Assembly: GCA_964537995.1 (NCBI GenBank)
Contig: CAZICW010000043.1
Location: forward strand, 1-14,423
Length of the DNA stretch: 14,423 nucleotides
Direction of reading: 5' to 3'
Source: JAFLUQ01 sp964537995
Lineage (GTDB): Bacteria; Bacillota; Clostridia; UMGS1883
Shown here: one piece after another, positions 5,612-13,287 of the stretch
Numbering within the stretch: position 1 is the stretch's first letter
Layout: the number at the start of each line of letters is the position of its first letter
Notes under the pieces: generated by a model
The model's database searches: none
What the model was told of the DNA's origin: nothing
What the model saw: only the letters and a program-made list of their open reading frames with translations
Program-made: the position numbers and the translations under genes

Positions 5612-7353
5612 AAATTAAAAAAATAAATCTTATCTCCTTCGGAAAATTCAGCGGAAGGGAAATTGAACTCGGCGATAAAACGGTGATTTTCGGAAAAAAT
5701 GAAGCGGGAAAAAGTACGGTTGCGGCGTTTATACGACTCATGCTTTTCGGCGCGCGCCGCGCGTCGGGGGATAGAAAGCGTTATATTCCGTGGGAAGGCG
5801 GAGCCGTCGAGGGCGAAATGACGGTAGAGCGCGACGGCAAGGAATATCTTCTCCGCCGCAGCATAGGAGCCTCGGCGAAAAGCGACAAGGTGAGCGTGCT
5901 TTGCTCTTCGACGGGCGAGGTCACAGACAGACTGCCCGGTCTTGCCGACGAGGACGTATACGAGCGTACCGCCTTTATGGAACAGCAATCGGCGGCCTTC
6001 GACAGGGGCGCCGACCTCGCCGCCGCTCTGCGTGAGGCGGCATTCGGCAGCGACGGCGCAAGAGTGGACGAGGCGCTGAAGGAGCTTGGCGACAAACGAA
6101 GACTGATAACGAATCCGCGCGGGAAATACAAGGGAGAATTGGATATGGCGCGGGAAAGGTTAAATTCCCTGCTGCTGAAAAGAGACGCCGCGGAAGCTGA
6201 CAGAAGTCTGCTTCCTCAGCTCAACGAAAAGCTTTCGCGGCTTACGGAGGAATACAATGCCGCCGCGGATAAGCTTGCGGAAACGGGGAAAAAGGACTAT
6301 ACCGAGGAAATAAGCCAAAAGGAGAAGGCTCTTAGCGAATTGGACGAACAGCTCGCCGCCGCGAAGGAAAGCCTGTCAAGAGCGACGCAGAGGGAACAGA
6401 AGGCAAAGATCGCGGCTGATGTCGCTCCGCTGAGCTTTGCCATGAAATGGATTTGCGCGGCGCTTGCGCTTGCTTTTGCGGTAATCGCCGCGGCGCTGTT
6501 GCTTAGCCGTGAATTTATAACGGCGATTGCGCCTTTGTGCTTTGCCGTGATGTTTGCGGCGTTTATCCGGCTCGGAATAAATCAATGCAAGCGCTTTAAA
6601 GAAAACGGGATAAATTCCTACCGTGAAGCCAAGGCATTGATAAACGATACGGATGCCGGAGAAGCGGAGCGCGCCGAAAATGAGCTTACGCGGCTGACAA
6701 ATGAGTATAGTGAGCTTTCGGCTGTCATTTCCTACCTGAAAACGGAGGAGCGAACCGATAAAAACAAAGCCGAGGCCGCGCGCAAAAGGCTTGACGGAAC
6801 CGCGGACGCGCTGTGGCGCGTAAAGGCGGAAACGGAAAGGGCGGCCGCCGCGAATCCCAATGCCTACGACGCCGATATTGCCGAAGCGAAACGGGAAATT
6901 TCCGAGCAGGAGCAGCGCCTTTGCGACATAAACGACGCCGAAGAGGGCATAAAAAGCGCTCTCCGTCGGCTGAGTGAAATCTGGCTGCCGCGTATGTCGA
7001 ATGATATTTCCCGCAGAGCGGCGGAAATAATGGGTCGGGAGGTAAACATTTTCGCCGACGAGGGACTTAATCTTACGGTCTATGAAAACGGTTCCCATGA
7101 GCTTGACCGATATTCCGGCGGAACGCGCGACCAGCTTTATCTGGCGCTCAGACTTTCCGCCGCCGAAGCGTTGTTTCCCGATGACGCGCCGCCGCTGATT
7201 TTAGACGATCCGTTCGCGCAGTATGATGAGGAGCGGCAAGGCCGCGCAATTGATATTTTGCTTAAATATGCCGATAAAAATCAAATAATAATATTTACCT
7301 GCAAAAATCCCGCACTTTTTTTCGAGAAGGGCTTCAATGTATTGACAATATAA
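5608..7353 (+). CDS. Short Rad50/SbcC-like ATPase with a transmembrane hairpin (YhaN type)
   Basis: A 581-residue ABC-type ATPase partner of the upstream nuclease. In order: N-terminal lobe with Walker A FGKNEAGKST (28-37) and Q-loop FMEQQS (123-128); a charged coiled coil at about 155-270; two hydrophobic segments at about 279-299 and 303-321, giving a membrane hairpin where Rad50 would have its zinc hook; a returning coiled coil at about 330-455; then the C-terminal lobe with signature YSGGTRDQ (502-509) and Walker B LILDDPFAQYD (530-540). No CxxC hook is present. Where many relatives have the switch histidine after the last beta strand, this protein reads IIIFTCKN with Lys566. It starts with TTG at 5608, overlapping the nuclease stop (TTGA) with an AGGTGGAG site just upstream. 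B. subtilis YhaN is about 960 residues, so this is a compact version. Probable role: membrane-tethered DNA end processing, inferred. Confidence 0.85.
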   Translation: MKIKKINLISFGKFSGREIELGDKTVIFGKNEAGKSTVAAFIRLMLFGARRASGDRKRYIPWEGGAVEGEMTVERDGKEYLLRRSIGASAKSDKVSVLCSSTGEVTDRLPGLADEDVYERTAFMEQQSAAFDRGADLAAALREAAFGSDGARVDEALKELGDKRRLITNPRGKYKGELDMARERLNSLLLKRDAAEADRSLLPQLNEKLSRLTEEYNAAADKLAETGKKDYTEEISQKEKALSELDEQLAAAKESLSRATQREQKAKIAADVAPLSFAMKWICAALALAFAVIAAALLLSREFITAIAPLCFAVMFAAFIRLGINQCKRFKENGINSYREAKALINDTDAGEAERAENELTRLTNEYSELSAVISYLKTEERTDKNKAEAARKRLDGTADALWRVKAETERAAAANPNAYDADIAEAKREISEQEQRLCDINDAEEGIKSALRRLSEIWLPRMSNDISRRAAEIMGREVNIFADEGLNLTVYENGSHELDRYSGGTRDQLYLALRLSAAEALFPDDAPPLILDDPFAQYDEERQGRAIDILLKYADKNQIIIFTCKNPALFFEKGFNVLTI

Positions 7354-7370
7354 TTGAATTTGGGTATAAT
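7342..7370 (+). promoter_or_regulatory. Perfect consensus promoter for the asp23-fakA-recG operon
   Basis: TTGACA (7342-7347), 17 bases, TATAAT (7365-7370): both hexamers and the spacing are ideal. The -35 lies inside the last codons of the ATPase gene (the Leu-Thr-Ile end), and the -10 follows its stop at 7351-7353. Transcription should begin near 7377, about 46 bases before the Asp23 ATG. No terminator separates it from the upstream operon, so read-through is also possible. Confidence 0.85.
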
Positions 7371-7422
7371 AAAAAATAGAAATTGAAAAATAAATAAATA
7401 TACAGAAATCGGAGGCGCAGAC

Positions 7423-7785
7423 ATGGCAGGCATTTTTGAAAACGAATACGGAAGCATAACCATAAGCAGCAGCGTCATTTCCGCGATTGCCGGAAGCGTG
7501 GCGACAAAGTGCTACGGCGTTGTCGGAATGGCGTTCAAAAACACAAAGGACGGTATTGTAAATCTTCTTAAATCGGGCAACATAAGCAAGGGTATTCAGG
7601 TGAGCTTCGACGAAAACGATGCGTTAAATCTGAATCTCCATATAATTGTGCAGTACGGCGTGAACATAAACGCAATCTGCGAAAGCATAATGCACAATGT
7701 AAGATATCAGGTCACGGCTATAACAGGGCTTGAGGTAGGAAGCATAAACGTTTATGTTGAGAGCGTTCGGGCCGCAAACGATTAA
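7423..7785 (+). CDS. yloU: Asp23/Gls24 family protein (YloU type)
   Basis: A 120-residue Asp23/Gls24 (DUF322) protein. Landmarks are ITISSSVISAIAGSVATKCYGVVGM at the N-terminus (residues 12-36), then LNLNLHIIVQYGVNINAICESIMHNVRYQVTAITGLEVGSINVYVESV at the C-terminus. The family has small cytoplasmic proteins linked to the cell envelope and to alkaline or general stress in Gram-positive bacteria; the biochemical role of YloU is not settled. ATG at 7423 follows GGAGG at 7 bases. It sits 12 bases before fakA, the same order as yloU-yloV in Bacillus, and is driven by the perfect promoter at 7342. In Bacillus rpmB lies upstream on the other strand; here the nuclease/ATPase operon occupies that side. 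Confidence 0.93.
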   Translation: MAGIFENEYGSITISSSVISAIAGSVATKCYGVVGMAFKNTKDGIVNLLKSGNISKGIQVSFDENDALNLNLHIIVQYGVNINAICESIMHNVRYQVTAITGLEVGSINVYVESVRAAND

Positions 7786-7797
7786 GGAGGGAAATCC

Positions 7798-9444
7798 ATG
7801 ATTAATCAAATTGACGCGGCTCTGTTCAAAAACATGATTCTTTCCGCCGCAAACAAGCTGAATGAAAATCGGGAAGCCGTTGACGCGCTCAATGTTTTTC
7901 CCGTGCCGGACGGAGATACGGGGACAAATATGGGGCTGACATTTATGAACGCGGCAAAGGAAATTGACGCGAACAGCTATTCTTCGGTTTCCGACGCGGC
8001 GTCAGCCGTGGCGAAGGCGACTCTTCGCGGCGCGCGCGGCAATTCGGGAGTTATACTTTCTCAGATTTTCCGCGGAATAAGCAAGGGACTTAAAGGGCAT
8101 GAAACCGTAACGACCGCAGAGCTTGCGGCGGCGCTGCGTTTCGGCTCGGATACGGCGTACAGCGCTGTGATGAAGCCCACCGAGGGAACAATATTGACCG
8201 TCGTCCGCAAGTGCGCTCAGGCGGCGGAGGAGTTTGCGGGAGAGGATTTTGCGGAATTTTTTGACGCCGTTATAAGCACAGGCAATAAAACTCTCGCGAA
8301 AACCACGCAGCTTCTGCCTCAGCTTCGGCAGGCCGGCGTCGTTGACGCGGGCGGGCAGGGACTTATGTTCGTGCTTCAGGGCTTTTCCGAAGCTCTGGAC
8401 GGTAAAGCCGTCGAGCTTAAGGCGGTTGACTCCGCGGCCAAGACGGAAGCTCCCCGAAATCCGCAGCAATCCGTAAAGACCGAGGAAATAAAGTATGCTT
8501 ACTGTACGGAATTTATAGTAAATAAGGCGGTTCCGTCTTCCTCTGCCGATGCTTTCCGAAGCGCTATCGAGGGCAAGGGCGACTGTATGCTCATAATTGA
8601 CGAGGAGGATATTGTTAAGGTACATATCCACACAAACAATCCGGGATATGTGCTTGAACAGGCTGTCAGGCTCGGCGAAATGGTGAATATAAAAATTGAC
8701 AATATGAAGCAGCAGCACAGCCGTCTTGCCGGCGGCGCGCAGCAGTCAGACGCCGCTCCCGAACCCGAGGAAGCTCCCAAACCGGAAAAGGAGCTGGCAA
8801 TTATTGCCGTTGCCGCCGGCGAGGGACTTGCGAAGAGCTTCGCGGAGCTTGGCGTTGAGGAAATTATCGAAGGCGGACAGACTATGAATCCCTCGACGGA
8901 GGATATTCTTGCCGCCGCCAACAAGACCAACGCAAAAAATGTTATAATTCTTCCGAACAATAAAAACATTATCCTTTCCGCCGAGCAGGCGCAGTATCTG
9001 ACCGACAGAAAAATATTTGTCGTTCCGTCGCGTTCCGTTCCCGAGGGAATTGCCGCAGCCATGGCATTTGTGCCGGACGCTTCTCCCGAAGAGCTTTTTG
9101 AGCTTATGAAGACTGCCGTCGGCACGGTAAAAAGCGGCAGCGTGACATTTGCCGTCCGCGACACCAGCATTGACGGCGTTGACATTGCCAAGGGAAATTA
9201 TCTCGGTCTTTCCGGCAGCAAAATTGTTTCCGTCGGCGAAAGGCTTGAGGATACGGCGGCGGAGCTTGTCGGAGGTATTGCCGACAGCGGCAGCGAGGTT
9301 ATTTCCGTATATTACGGCGCGGATGTGACCGAGGAGGAGGCGGCCGCGCTTGCGGAGAGGCTGGAGGCGGCCTTCCCCGACGCGGATGTGCTTGTGTACA
9401 GCGGCGGTCAGCCCGTGTACTATTATATAATTTCCGTGGAATAA
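7798..9444 (+). CDS. fakA: Fatty acid kinase ATP-binding subunit FakA (YloV)
   Basis: A 548-residue cytoplasmic kinase that, with a FakB lipid-binding partner, phosphorylates exogenous fatty acids to acyl-phosphate for phospholipid synthesis. The N-terminal DhaL-type kinase domain (about 8-205) carries the Mg-ATP motif NVFPVPDGDTGTNM (Asp38, Asp40, Asn44), the GARGNSG loop (78-84) and DAGGQG. The middle domain has Cys236 and His276/His278 (KVHIHTNN), which match, from memory, the zinc ligands of Staphylococcus FakA. A Pro/Glu-rich linker near 312-325 leads to the C-terminal domain ending in SGGQPVYYYIISVE, the family hallmark. Length is typical (B. subtilis YloV is about 550). ATG at 7798 follows AAGGAGG at 7 bases. 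No FakB/DegV gene is in the window; fakB genes are commonly unlinked. Confidence 0.95.
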   Translation: MINQIDAALFKNMILSAANKLNENREAVDALNVFPVPDGDTGTNMGLTFMNAAKEIDANSYSSVSDAASAVAKATLRGARGNSGVILSQIFRGISKGLKGHETVTTAELAAALRFGSDTAYSAVMKPTEGTILTVVRKCAQAAEEFAGEDFAEFFDAVISTGNKTLAKTTQLLPQLRQAGVVDAGGQGLMFVLQGFSEALDGKAVELKAVDSAAKTEAPRNPQQSVKTEEIKYAYCTEFIVNKAVPSSSADAFRSAIEGKGDCMLIIDEEDIVKVHIHTNNPGYVLEQAVRLGEMVNIKIDNMKQQHSRLAGGAQQSDAAPEPEEAPKPEKELAIIAVAAGEGLAKSFAELGVEEIIEGGQTMNPSTEDILAAANKTNAKNVIILPNNKNIILSAEQAQYLTDRKIFVVPSRSVPEGIAAAMAFVPDASPEELFELMKTAVGTVKSGSVTFAVRDTSIDGVDIAKGNYLGLSGSKIVSVGERLEDTAAELVGGIADSGSEVISVYYGADVTEEEAAALAERLEAAFPDADVLVYSGGQPVYYYIISVE

Positions 9445-9498
9445 GCAGGGGGCTTGCGCTTCCTTAATTCCCGTTTATGCTCGTGCGGAGCAAGAAAT

Positions 9499-9503
9499 GG
9501 AGG
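9499..9503 (+). promoter_or_regulatory. Ribosome binding site deciding the GTG start of the small membrane protein
   Basis: GGAGG lies 8 bases before the GTG at 9512. It overlaps the in-frame ATG at 9497, which itself has only a weaker GGAG 6 bases upstream (9487-9490). The stronger site and the resulting MKRV N-terminus favour GTG. Confidence 0.6.
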
Positions 9504-9511
9504 TTCTTACG

Positions 9512-9874
9512 GTGAAAAGAGTGATTGCCTGCTACGCGGCGACCGTGTTGCTTTTTCTTGCCGCTGTAATCTTTCCGCTTTTTCATTCGATAACGGGAGA
9601 TGAGTTCGGCTTTTGCGTAATCTGCTATTATATCGTATTCCCGCTTGCCGCGTTTACGGCGGAGCTTGTGATGTGGAACGCGAGGCTGAGCTTTAGACTG
9701 ATTTATGTTGCCGCGGCGGCATTGATGGGGCTTTTTCTGCCGCTGACGACATTCGGCAGCGTATGGAAGGAAGTAGGAATACTTGCCGGCGGCTTTGCCG
9801 CGGTCGGGCTGCTGCTGGTGCAGGCCGTCAGGCATACATACGAAATAATGAAAAAAAGCAATAACAGCAATTAA
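9512..9874 (+). CDS. Uncharacterised four-helix membrane protein between fakA and recG
   Basis: A 120-residue protein that I do not recognise. Four hydrophobic segments are clear: about 4-24, 32-53, 62-81 and 88-106, with a basic N-terminus (MKR) and a charged C-terminal tail (RHTYEIMKKSNNSN), both of which should face the cytoplasm. There are three cysteines in or near the first two helices (7, 35, 38) and no enzyme motif. The start is taken as GTG 9512 with GGAGG at 8 bases; an in-frame ATG at 9497 would add five residues. It is 67 bases after fakA and 26 before recG, with no terminators, so it is co-transcribed with the fatty acid kinase and helicase genes. In Bacillus the yloV-recG gap holds the serine dehydratase genes instead, so this is a lineage-specific insertion. 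Function unknown. Confidence 0.75.
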   Translation: MKRVIACYAATVLLFLAAVIFPLFHSITGDEFGFCVICYYIVFPLAAFTAELVMWNARLSFRLIYVAAAALMGLFLPLTTFGSVWKEVGILAGGFAAVGLLLVQAVRHTYEIMKKSNNSN

Positions 9875-9900
9875 AATTCCTGATTTTTACGGAGGCTGTA

Positions 9901-11949
9901 ATGTCTGTTCCGCTTTCCGCTCCGCTCAGCGTTATAAAGGGCATAGGCGGAGCAACCGAGAAAAAATTCAATAAACTGGGGATTTACACCGTTTGGGACT
10001 TGCTTACATTTTATCCGATGCGGCTGGAGGACAGGCGCGCGGAAAAGAAAATCGCCGACCTTTGCGACGGCGAAACCGTTTGCATAACCGCAACGGTGTT
10101 TACGCCCGTTTCGTCCCGTCCGACAAGCGGGGGCAAAACAATTTACCGCGCCACTCTCCGTGATGAGAGCGGCTTTTTGCCCGTTACCTTTTTCAATAAC
10201 CGATTCGTAAAGGATATGCTCGTTCAGGGACAGAGCTATACGTTTTACGGAAAAATTTCCGCCGTCATGGGGCGGACGGAAATGGTGTCGCCGGAGTTTG
10301 AGCCTGCGGGACGCGAGCTGTTTAACAAGGCGGTTGTACCGGTATATCATTCTACGTCGGGATTGACGCAGCGAACCGTAAGAAAGGCTGTGCTTAACGC
10401 GCTGAAGCTGACGGAGGGCGCGCTCCCCGAAACTCTGCCCAAATCCGTCCGCGCGGAAAACAATCTCTGCTCTCTGGAGTTTGCAATCAACGAAATACAT
10501 TTTCCGGAAAATTTTGAAAATGCGGAAATTGCGCGCAGGAGACTTGTGTTTGAGGAATTTTTCATCCTTCAGACCGCGCTCGGCAGCAAACGGCTTTTAA
10601 GCCGCCGCGCGTCGCCGTATGTTTTTACGGATACGGATTATTCGGAATTTACCGCGCTGCTGCCTTATCCGCTGACACAAGCGCAGCAAAGAGTTCTCGG
10701 AGATATAGTCTCCGATCTGTCGGGCGGCTGTCCGATGAGCCGTATGGTTCAGGGCGATGTCGGCTGCGGGAAAACAATAATTGCCGCGATTGCCATGTAT
10801 CTTGCCGCAAAAAACGGCTTTCAGGCGGCAATGATGGCTCCGACGGAAATACTTGCGTATCAGCATTACGAGGGACTATCGCCGCTGTTTGACGCGCTGG
10901 GTATAAAATCAAGGGCGATAACGGGCGCTATGACGAAGAAGCAAAAGCGGGAATTGACCGAAGAACTGCAAAGCGGCGAGATACGGATTCTTTTCGGCAC
11001 ACACGCGATAATAGAGAATGACGTTGTGTTCCGTAATCTTGCTCTCGCCGTCACCGACGAGCAGCACCGCTTCGGTGTAAGACAGCGCGGGGCGCTCACC
11101 GAAAAGGGAACGCTGCCGCATCTTCTGGCGATGACGGCAACGCCGATTCCCCGTTCTTTGGCGCTTATAATGTACGGCGATATGGACGTTTCGATTGTTG
11201 ACGAGCTGCCTCCCGGACGGCAAAAAGTCGATACCTTCTGCGTTGATGAGAGCATGAGAGCGCGGATAAACGCCTTTATTGCGCGGGAGGTTTCGGCGGG
11301 ACATCAGGCGTACATAGTGTGTCCCGCGATTGACGAGAATCCGTCGGCGGAGCTGAAAGCGGCGTCGGCATATGCGGAAAGACTGAAAAACGCCCTCCCA
11401 GAGCTGAGCGTCGGACTGCTGCACGGACGAATGAAGGCCGCGGAAAAGGACGCCGTTATGGATGCCTTTTCAAAAAACGAAATTTCGGTTCTGGTTTCGA
11501 CCACGGTTATCGAGGTGGGAGTAAATGTCCCGAACGCGACAATGATGATAATCGAAAACGCGGAACGCTTCGGGCTGAGCCAGCTTCATCAGCTTCGCGG
11601 CAGGGTCGGACGCGGAGAGAGCAAGAGCTACTGTATTCTCTTTACGGAAAATTATTCCGAGTCCGTAATCGAGCGCATGAAAATCATGGTCGAAAGCAAC
11701 GACGGACTTAAAATTGCCGAAAAGGATCTTGCGCTGCGCGGACCCGGCGAATTTTTCGGAAATCGGCAGCACGGCTTGCCGGAGCTGAGAATTGCCAGTC
11801 TTGCGACCGATATGGACGTCCTCAAGGAAAGCGGAGCCGCCGCCGCGCGCACTCTTGAAGCGGATCCCTTTCTTGAAAAAGAGGAAAATTTTTATCTGAA
11901 AAAAAGGATTGAAGAATTTTTTAAAGAAAAAAAGGCTTTCATGGCATGA
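9901..11949 (+). CDS. recG: ATP-dependent DNA helicase RecG
   Basis: A 682-residue superfamily 2 helicase that regresses stalled replication forks and branch-migrates Holliday junctions. The N-terminal wedge domain with OB fold occupies about 1-225 (IKGIGGATEKKFNKLGI helix-hairpin-like start, later GKISAVMGRTEMVSPEF). Helicase motifs: TQAQQRVLGDI (Q region), Walker A QGDVGCGKT with Lys291, motif II DEQHRFGVRQR (386-396), motif III MTATPIPRS (411-419), STTVIEVGVNVPNA, and motif VI QLRGRVGRG (564-572). After it comes the RecG-specific stretch LKIAEKDLALRGPGEFFGNRQHG that couples ATP hydrolysis to translocation. The Walker A cysteine Cys289 replaces the more usual serine, a tolerated change. ATG at 9901 follows GGAGG at 5 bases. 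Length is normal. The linkage to fakA is a conserved Firmicute gene order. Confidence 0.97.
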   Translation: MSVPLSAPLSVIKGIGGATEKKFNKLGIYTVWDLLTFYPMRLEDRRAEKKIADLCDGETVCITATVFTPVSSRPTSGGKTIYRATLRDESGFLPVTFFNNRFVKDMLVQGQSYTFYGKISAVMGRTEMVSPEFEPAGRELFNKAVVPVYHSTSGLTQRTVRKAVLNALKLTEGALPETLPKSVRAENNLCSLEFAINEIHFPENFENAEIARRRLVFEEFFILQTALGSKRLLSRRASPYVFTDTDYSEFTALLPYPLTQAQQRVLGDIVSDLSGGCPMSRMVQGDVGCGKTIIAAIAMYLAAKNGFQAAMMAPTEILAYQHYEGLSPLFDALGIKSRAITGAMTKKQKRELTEELQSGEIRILFGTHAIIENDVVFRNLALAVTDEQHRFGVRQRGALTEKGTLPHLLAMTATPIPRSLALIMYGDMDVSIVDELPPGRQKVDTFCVDESMRARINAFIAREVSAGHQAYIVCPAIDENPSAELKAASAYAERLKNALPELSVGLLHGRMKAAEKDAVMDAFSKNEISVLVSTTVIEVGVNVPNATMMIIENAERFGLSQLHQLRGRVGRGESKSYCILFTENYSESVIERMKIMVESNDGLKIAEKDLALRGPGEFFGNRQHGLPELRIASLATDMDVLKESGAAAARTLEADPFLEKEENFYLKKRIEEFFKEKKAFMA

Positions 11950-11976
11950 ATTGTCTGATTATAAAGGCTCATATCC
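11947..11976 (+). promoter_or_regulatory. Weak forespore-type promoter candidate before the SASP gene
   Basis: TGAATT (11947-11952) and CATATCC (11970-11976) are 17 bases apart, a partial match to the sigma-G pattern expected for SASP genes. The first element overlaps the recG stop codon. No better sigma-G or sigma-A match is visible in the 130 bases between recG and the SASP gene. Confidence 0.2.
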
Positions 11977-12079
11977 GCACAAAATAGTTTCGTCTCCGGA
12001 AGAGGCAAAGCCGAATCCGAAGATAATAAATCGAAAATTAAAAATTGTGAAGAAACTGTTTTGGAAGGAGAAACAAAAA

Positions 12080-12289
12080 ATGAGCAAAAACAAAAACAGA
12101 CAGCTTGTCCCCGAAGCAAGGGAGGCTATGGATAAATTCAAGATGGAGGCTGCCGGCGAGGTCGGTGTTAATCTTAAGCAGGGATATAACGGTGACCTCA
12201 CAAGCCGCGAAGCGGGCAGCGTCGGAGGACAGATGGTTAAGAGCATGATTAAGTCCTACGAGCAGTCGCTTGCGAACACAACAAAGTAA
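12080..12289 (+). CDS. Alpha/beta-type small acid-soluble spore protein (SASP)
   Basis: A 69-residue DNA-coating protein of the spore core that protects DNA from UV and heat and is degraded on germination to supply amino acids. The family pattern is complete: LVPEAREAMDKFKMEAAGEVGVNL, then LTSREAGSVGGQMVKSMIKSYEQ. The GPR cleavage region corresponds to KMEAAGEVG, with the cut expected after Glu23; Ala replaces the more usual Ile or Phe after the scissile bond. ATG at 12080 follows AAGGAG at 9 bases, and a longer frame reaching back into recG is rejected. It lies 130 bases after recG and is followed at once by a strong terminator. The protease GPR that should degrade it is encoded at 2852-3781. 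Expression in the forespore is known for the family; a clear sigma-G promoter is not visible here. Confidence 0.93.
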   Translation: MSKNKNRQLVPEAREAMDKFKMEAAGEVGVNLKQGYNGDLTSREAGSVGGQMVKSMIKSYEQSLANTTK

Positions 12290-12308
12290 GAAGGCTAAAA
12301 TTTCGCAT

Positions 12309-12346
12309 AACGCTCCGTCAAGCTTGCTTGACGGAGCGTTGTCTCT
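12309..12346 (+). terminator. Strong terminator after the SASP gene
   Basis: A perfect 15-bp inverted repeat (12309-12323 with 12326-12340, AACGCTCCGTCAAGC and its complement) with a minimal loop, followed by GTCTCTTTAA. The stem is long and GC-rich, but the T tract is interrupted. It closes the asp23 to SASP transcription region. Confidence 0.75.
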
Positions 12347-12410
12347 TTAATAATAATCAATAATATAATATACGTCCCCCGCTTCGCAAGGCCCCGTACA
12401 ACGGGCATTT

Positions 12411-12439
12411 GAAAAGCTTAAAGGAGCGCATATTTAAGC
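12411..12439 (-). terminator. Weak terminator candidate after the ttcA-like gene
   Basis: GCTTAAA (12416-12422) and TTTAAGC (12433-12439) form a 7-bp AT-rich stem with a 10-base loop. On the minus strand it is followed by TTTTC and lies 10 bases after the stop codon. The remaining bases of the 12347-12448 gap hold only a short CCCGT/ACGGG repeat of no clear meaning. Confidence 0.35.
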
Positions 12440-12448
12440 CGCGAAGGG

Positions 12449-13195
12449 TCACGGCTCGCGCTCATTTGCTTTCCGCGGGTTGATAAATTCGCCGAAGCCG
12501 CCCACGTTCCCGTTTACAATCGCCGTAAACAAACGTTTTTTTATGCCATGGTTTTCGCTTTCAAGTCGGGCGATAAGCTGTTTTATATATTCGCGCTTGG
12601 ATTTTCCGTCGGCGGGGCAGGAATTTTTCACTACGGGCAGACAAAGCCGTTTTGCCAGACCGGAGACATAGCGCTCGGGCATATACACCAGCGGTCGAAT
12701 CAGAGTTATTCCCTTCCTGTCGAGAAAGGAAACGGGCGAAAAGCAGTTTATCCTCCCCTCGTATATCAGGCTCAGCAAAAAGGTTTCAATCACATCGTCG
12801 TTATGATGCCCGAGAGCAACGGTACGGCTTCCTATTTCCAGCGCCGCGTCATGCAGCGCGCCGCGCCGCATTTTTGCGCATAAAGAGCATGGATTGCTTT
12901 CTTTGCGTATATCGAACACGATTTCCTTTATATCGGTCTTTTTTATATGATAATCCACATTGATGCTCTTGCACAGCTCCGCTATCGGCGAAAAATCCAT
13001 ATCACCGTATCCGAGGTCAAGCGTTACGGCGGAAAGCTTGTAGGGCTTTGGATAGAATCTGCGCAGCTCCGCCAAAATCACAAGCAGGGCAAGGCTGTCC
13101 TTTCCGCCCGAAACTCCGACGGTTATCCGGTCGTTTTCATTTATCATGCCGTAGTCGTCCACGGCACGGCGAGTGTAGCTCAGAGCTTTTTGCAT
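12449..13195 (-). CDS. TtcA-like tRNA thiolation PP-loop ATPase
   Basis: A 248-residue protein of the TtcA/TtuA branch of PP-loop ATPases, which adenylate a tRNA base and replace oxygen with sulfur; E. coli TtcA makes 2-thiocytidine at position 32 with an Fe-S cluster. The PP-loop is VGVSGGKDS (residues 26-34). Three cluster ligands are visible: Cys103 and Cys106 (NPCSLCAKMRRG) and Cys193 (KNSCPAD). GHHNDDVIETFLLSL (129-143) and the IRPLVYMPE stretch are also typical. E. coli TtcA is about 310 residues, so this is the shorter Firmicute form. ATG at 13195 is chosen because GGAGGG lies 7 bases upstream; a frame extending to 13294 would run through the promoter and encodes no conserved sequence. 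It is a single-gene unit. The sulfur and cluster could come from the NifS/NifU pair in this window. Exact tRNA target unknown. Confidence 0.88.
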   Translation of the reverse strand: MQKALSYTRRAVDDYGMINENDRITVGVSGGKDSLALLVILAELRRFYPKPYKLSAVTLDLGYGDMDFSPIAELCKSINVDYHIKKTDIKEIVFDIRKESNPCSLCAKMRRGALHDAALEIGSRTVALGHHNDDVIETFLLSLIYEGRINCFSPVSFLDRKGITLIRPLVYMPERYVSGLAKRLCLPVVKNSCPADGKSKREYIKQLIARLESENHGIKKRLFTAIVNGNVGGFGEFINPRKANEREP

Positions 13196-13202
13196 TTTCG
13201 TT

Positions 13203-13208
13203 CCCTCC
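13203..13208 (-). promoter_or_regulatory. Ribosome binding site deciding the ttcA-like start
   Basis: GGAGGG on the minus strand, 7 bases before the ATG at 13195. It excludes the longer start at 13294, whose coding frame would cover the promoter hexamers at 13239-13267. Confidence 0.8.
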
Positions 13209-13238
13209 GCGGTAATTAATGCGAATAAATTCAAATAA

Positions 13239-13267
13239 ATTATACCACGGATAAGATACGCTTGCAA
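13239..13267 (-). promoter_or_regulatory. Sigma-A promoter of the ttcA-like gene
   Basis: On the minus strand, TTGCAA (13262-13267), a 17-base spacer and a perfect TATAAT (13239-13244) preceded by TGG (extended -10). Transcription should start near 13232, giving a leader of about 37 bases. It is back-to-back with the ribU promoter, with 20 bases between the two -35 elements. Confidence 0.8.
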
Positions 13268-13287
13268 GAATTTTTTGGAATTATATA

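Noticed and set aside
11909..12079. Longer start for the SASP gene reaching back into recG
   Set aside because: The added 57 residues are not SASP-like and overlap the recG end. The ATG at 12080 has AAGGAG at good spacing and gives the normal family length.
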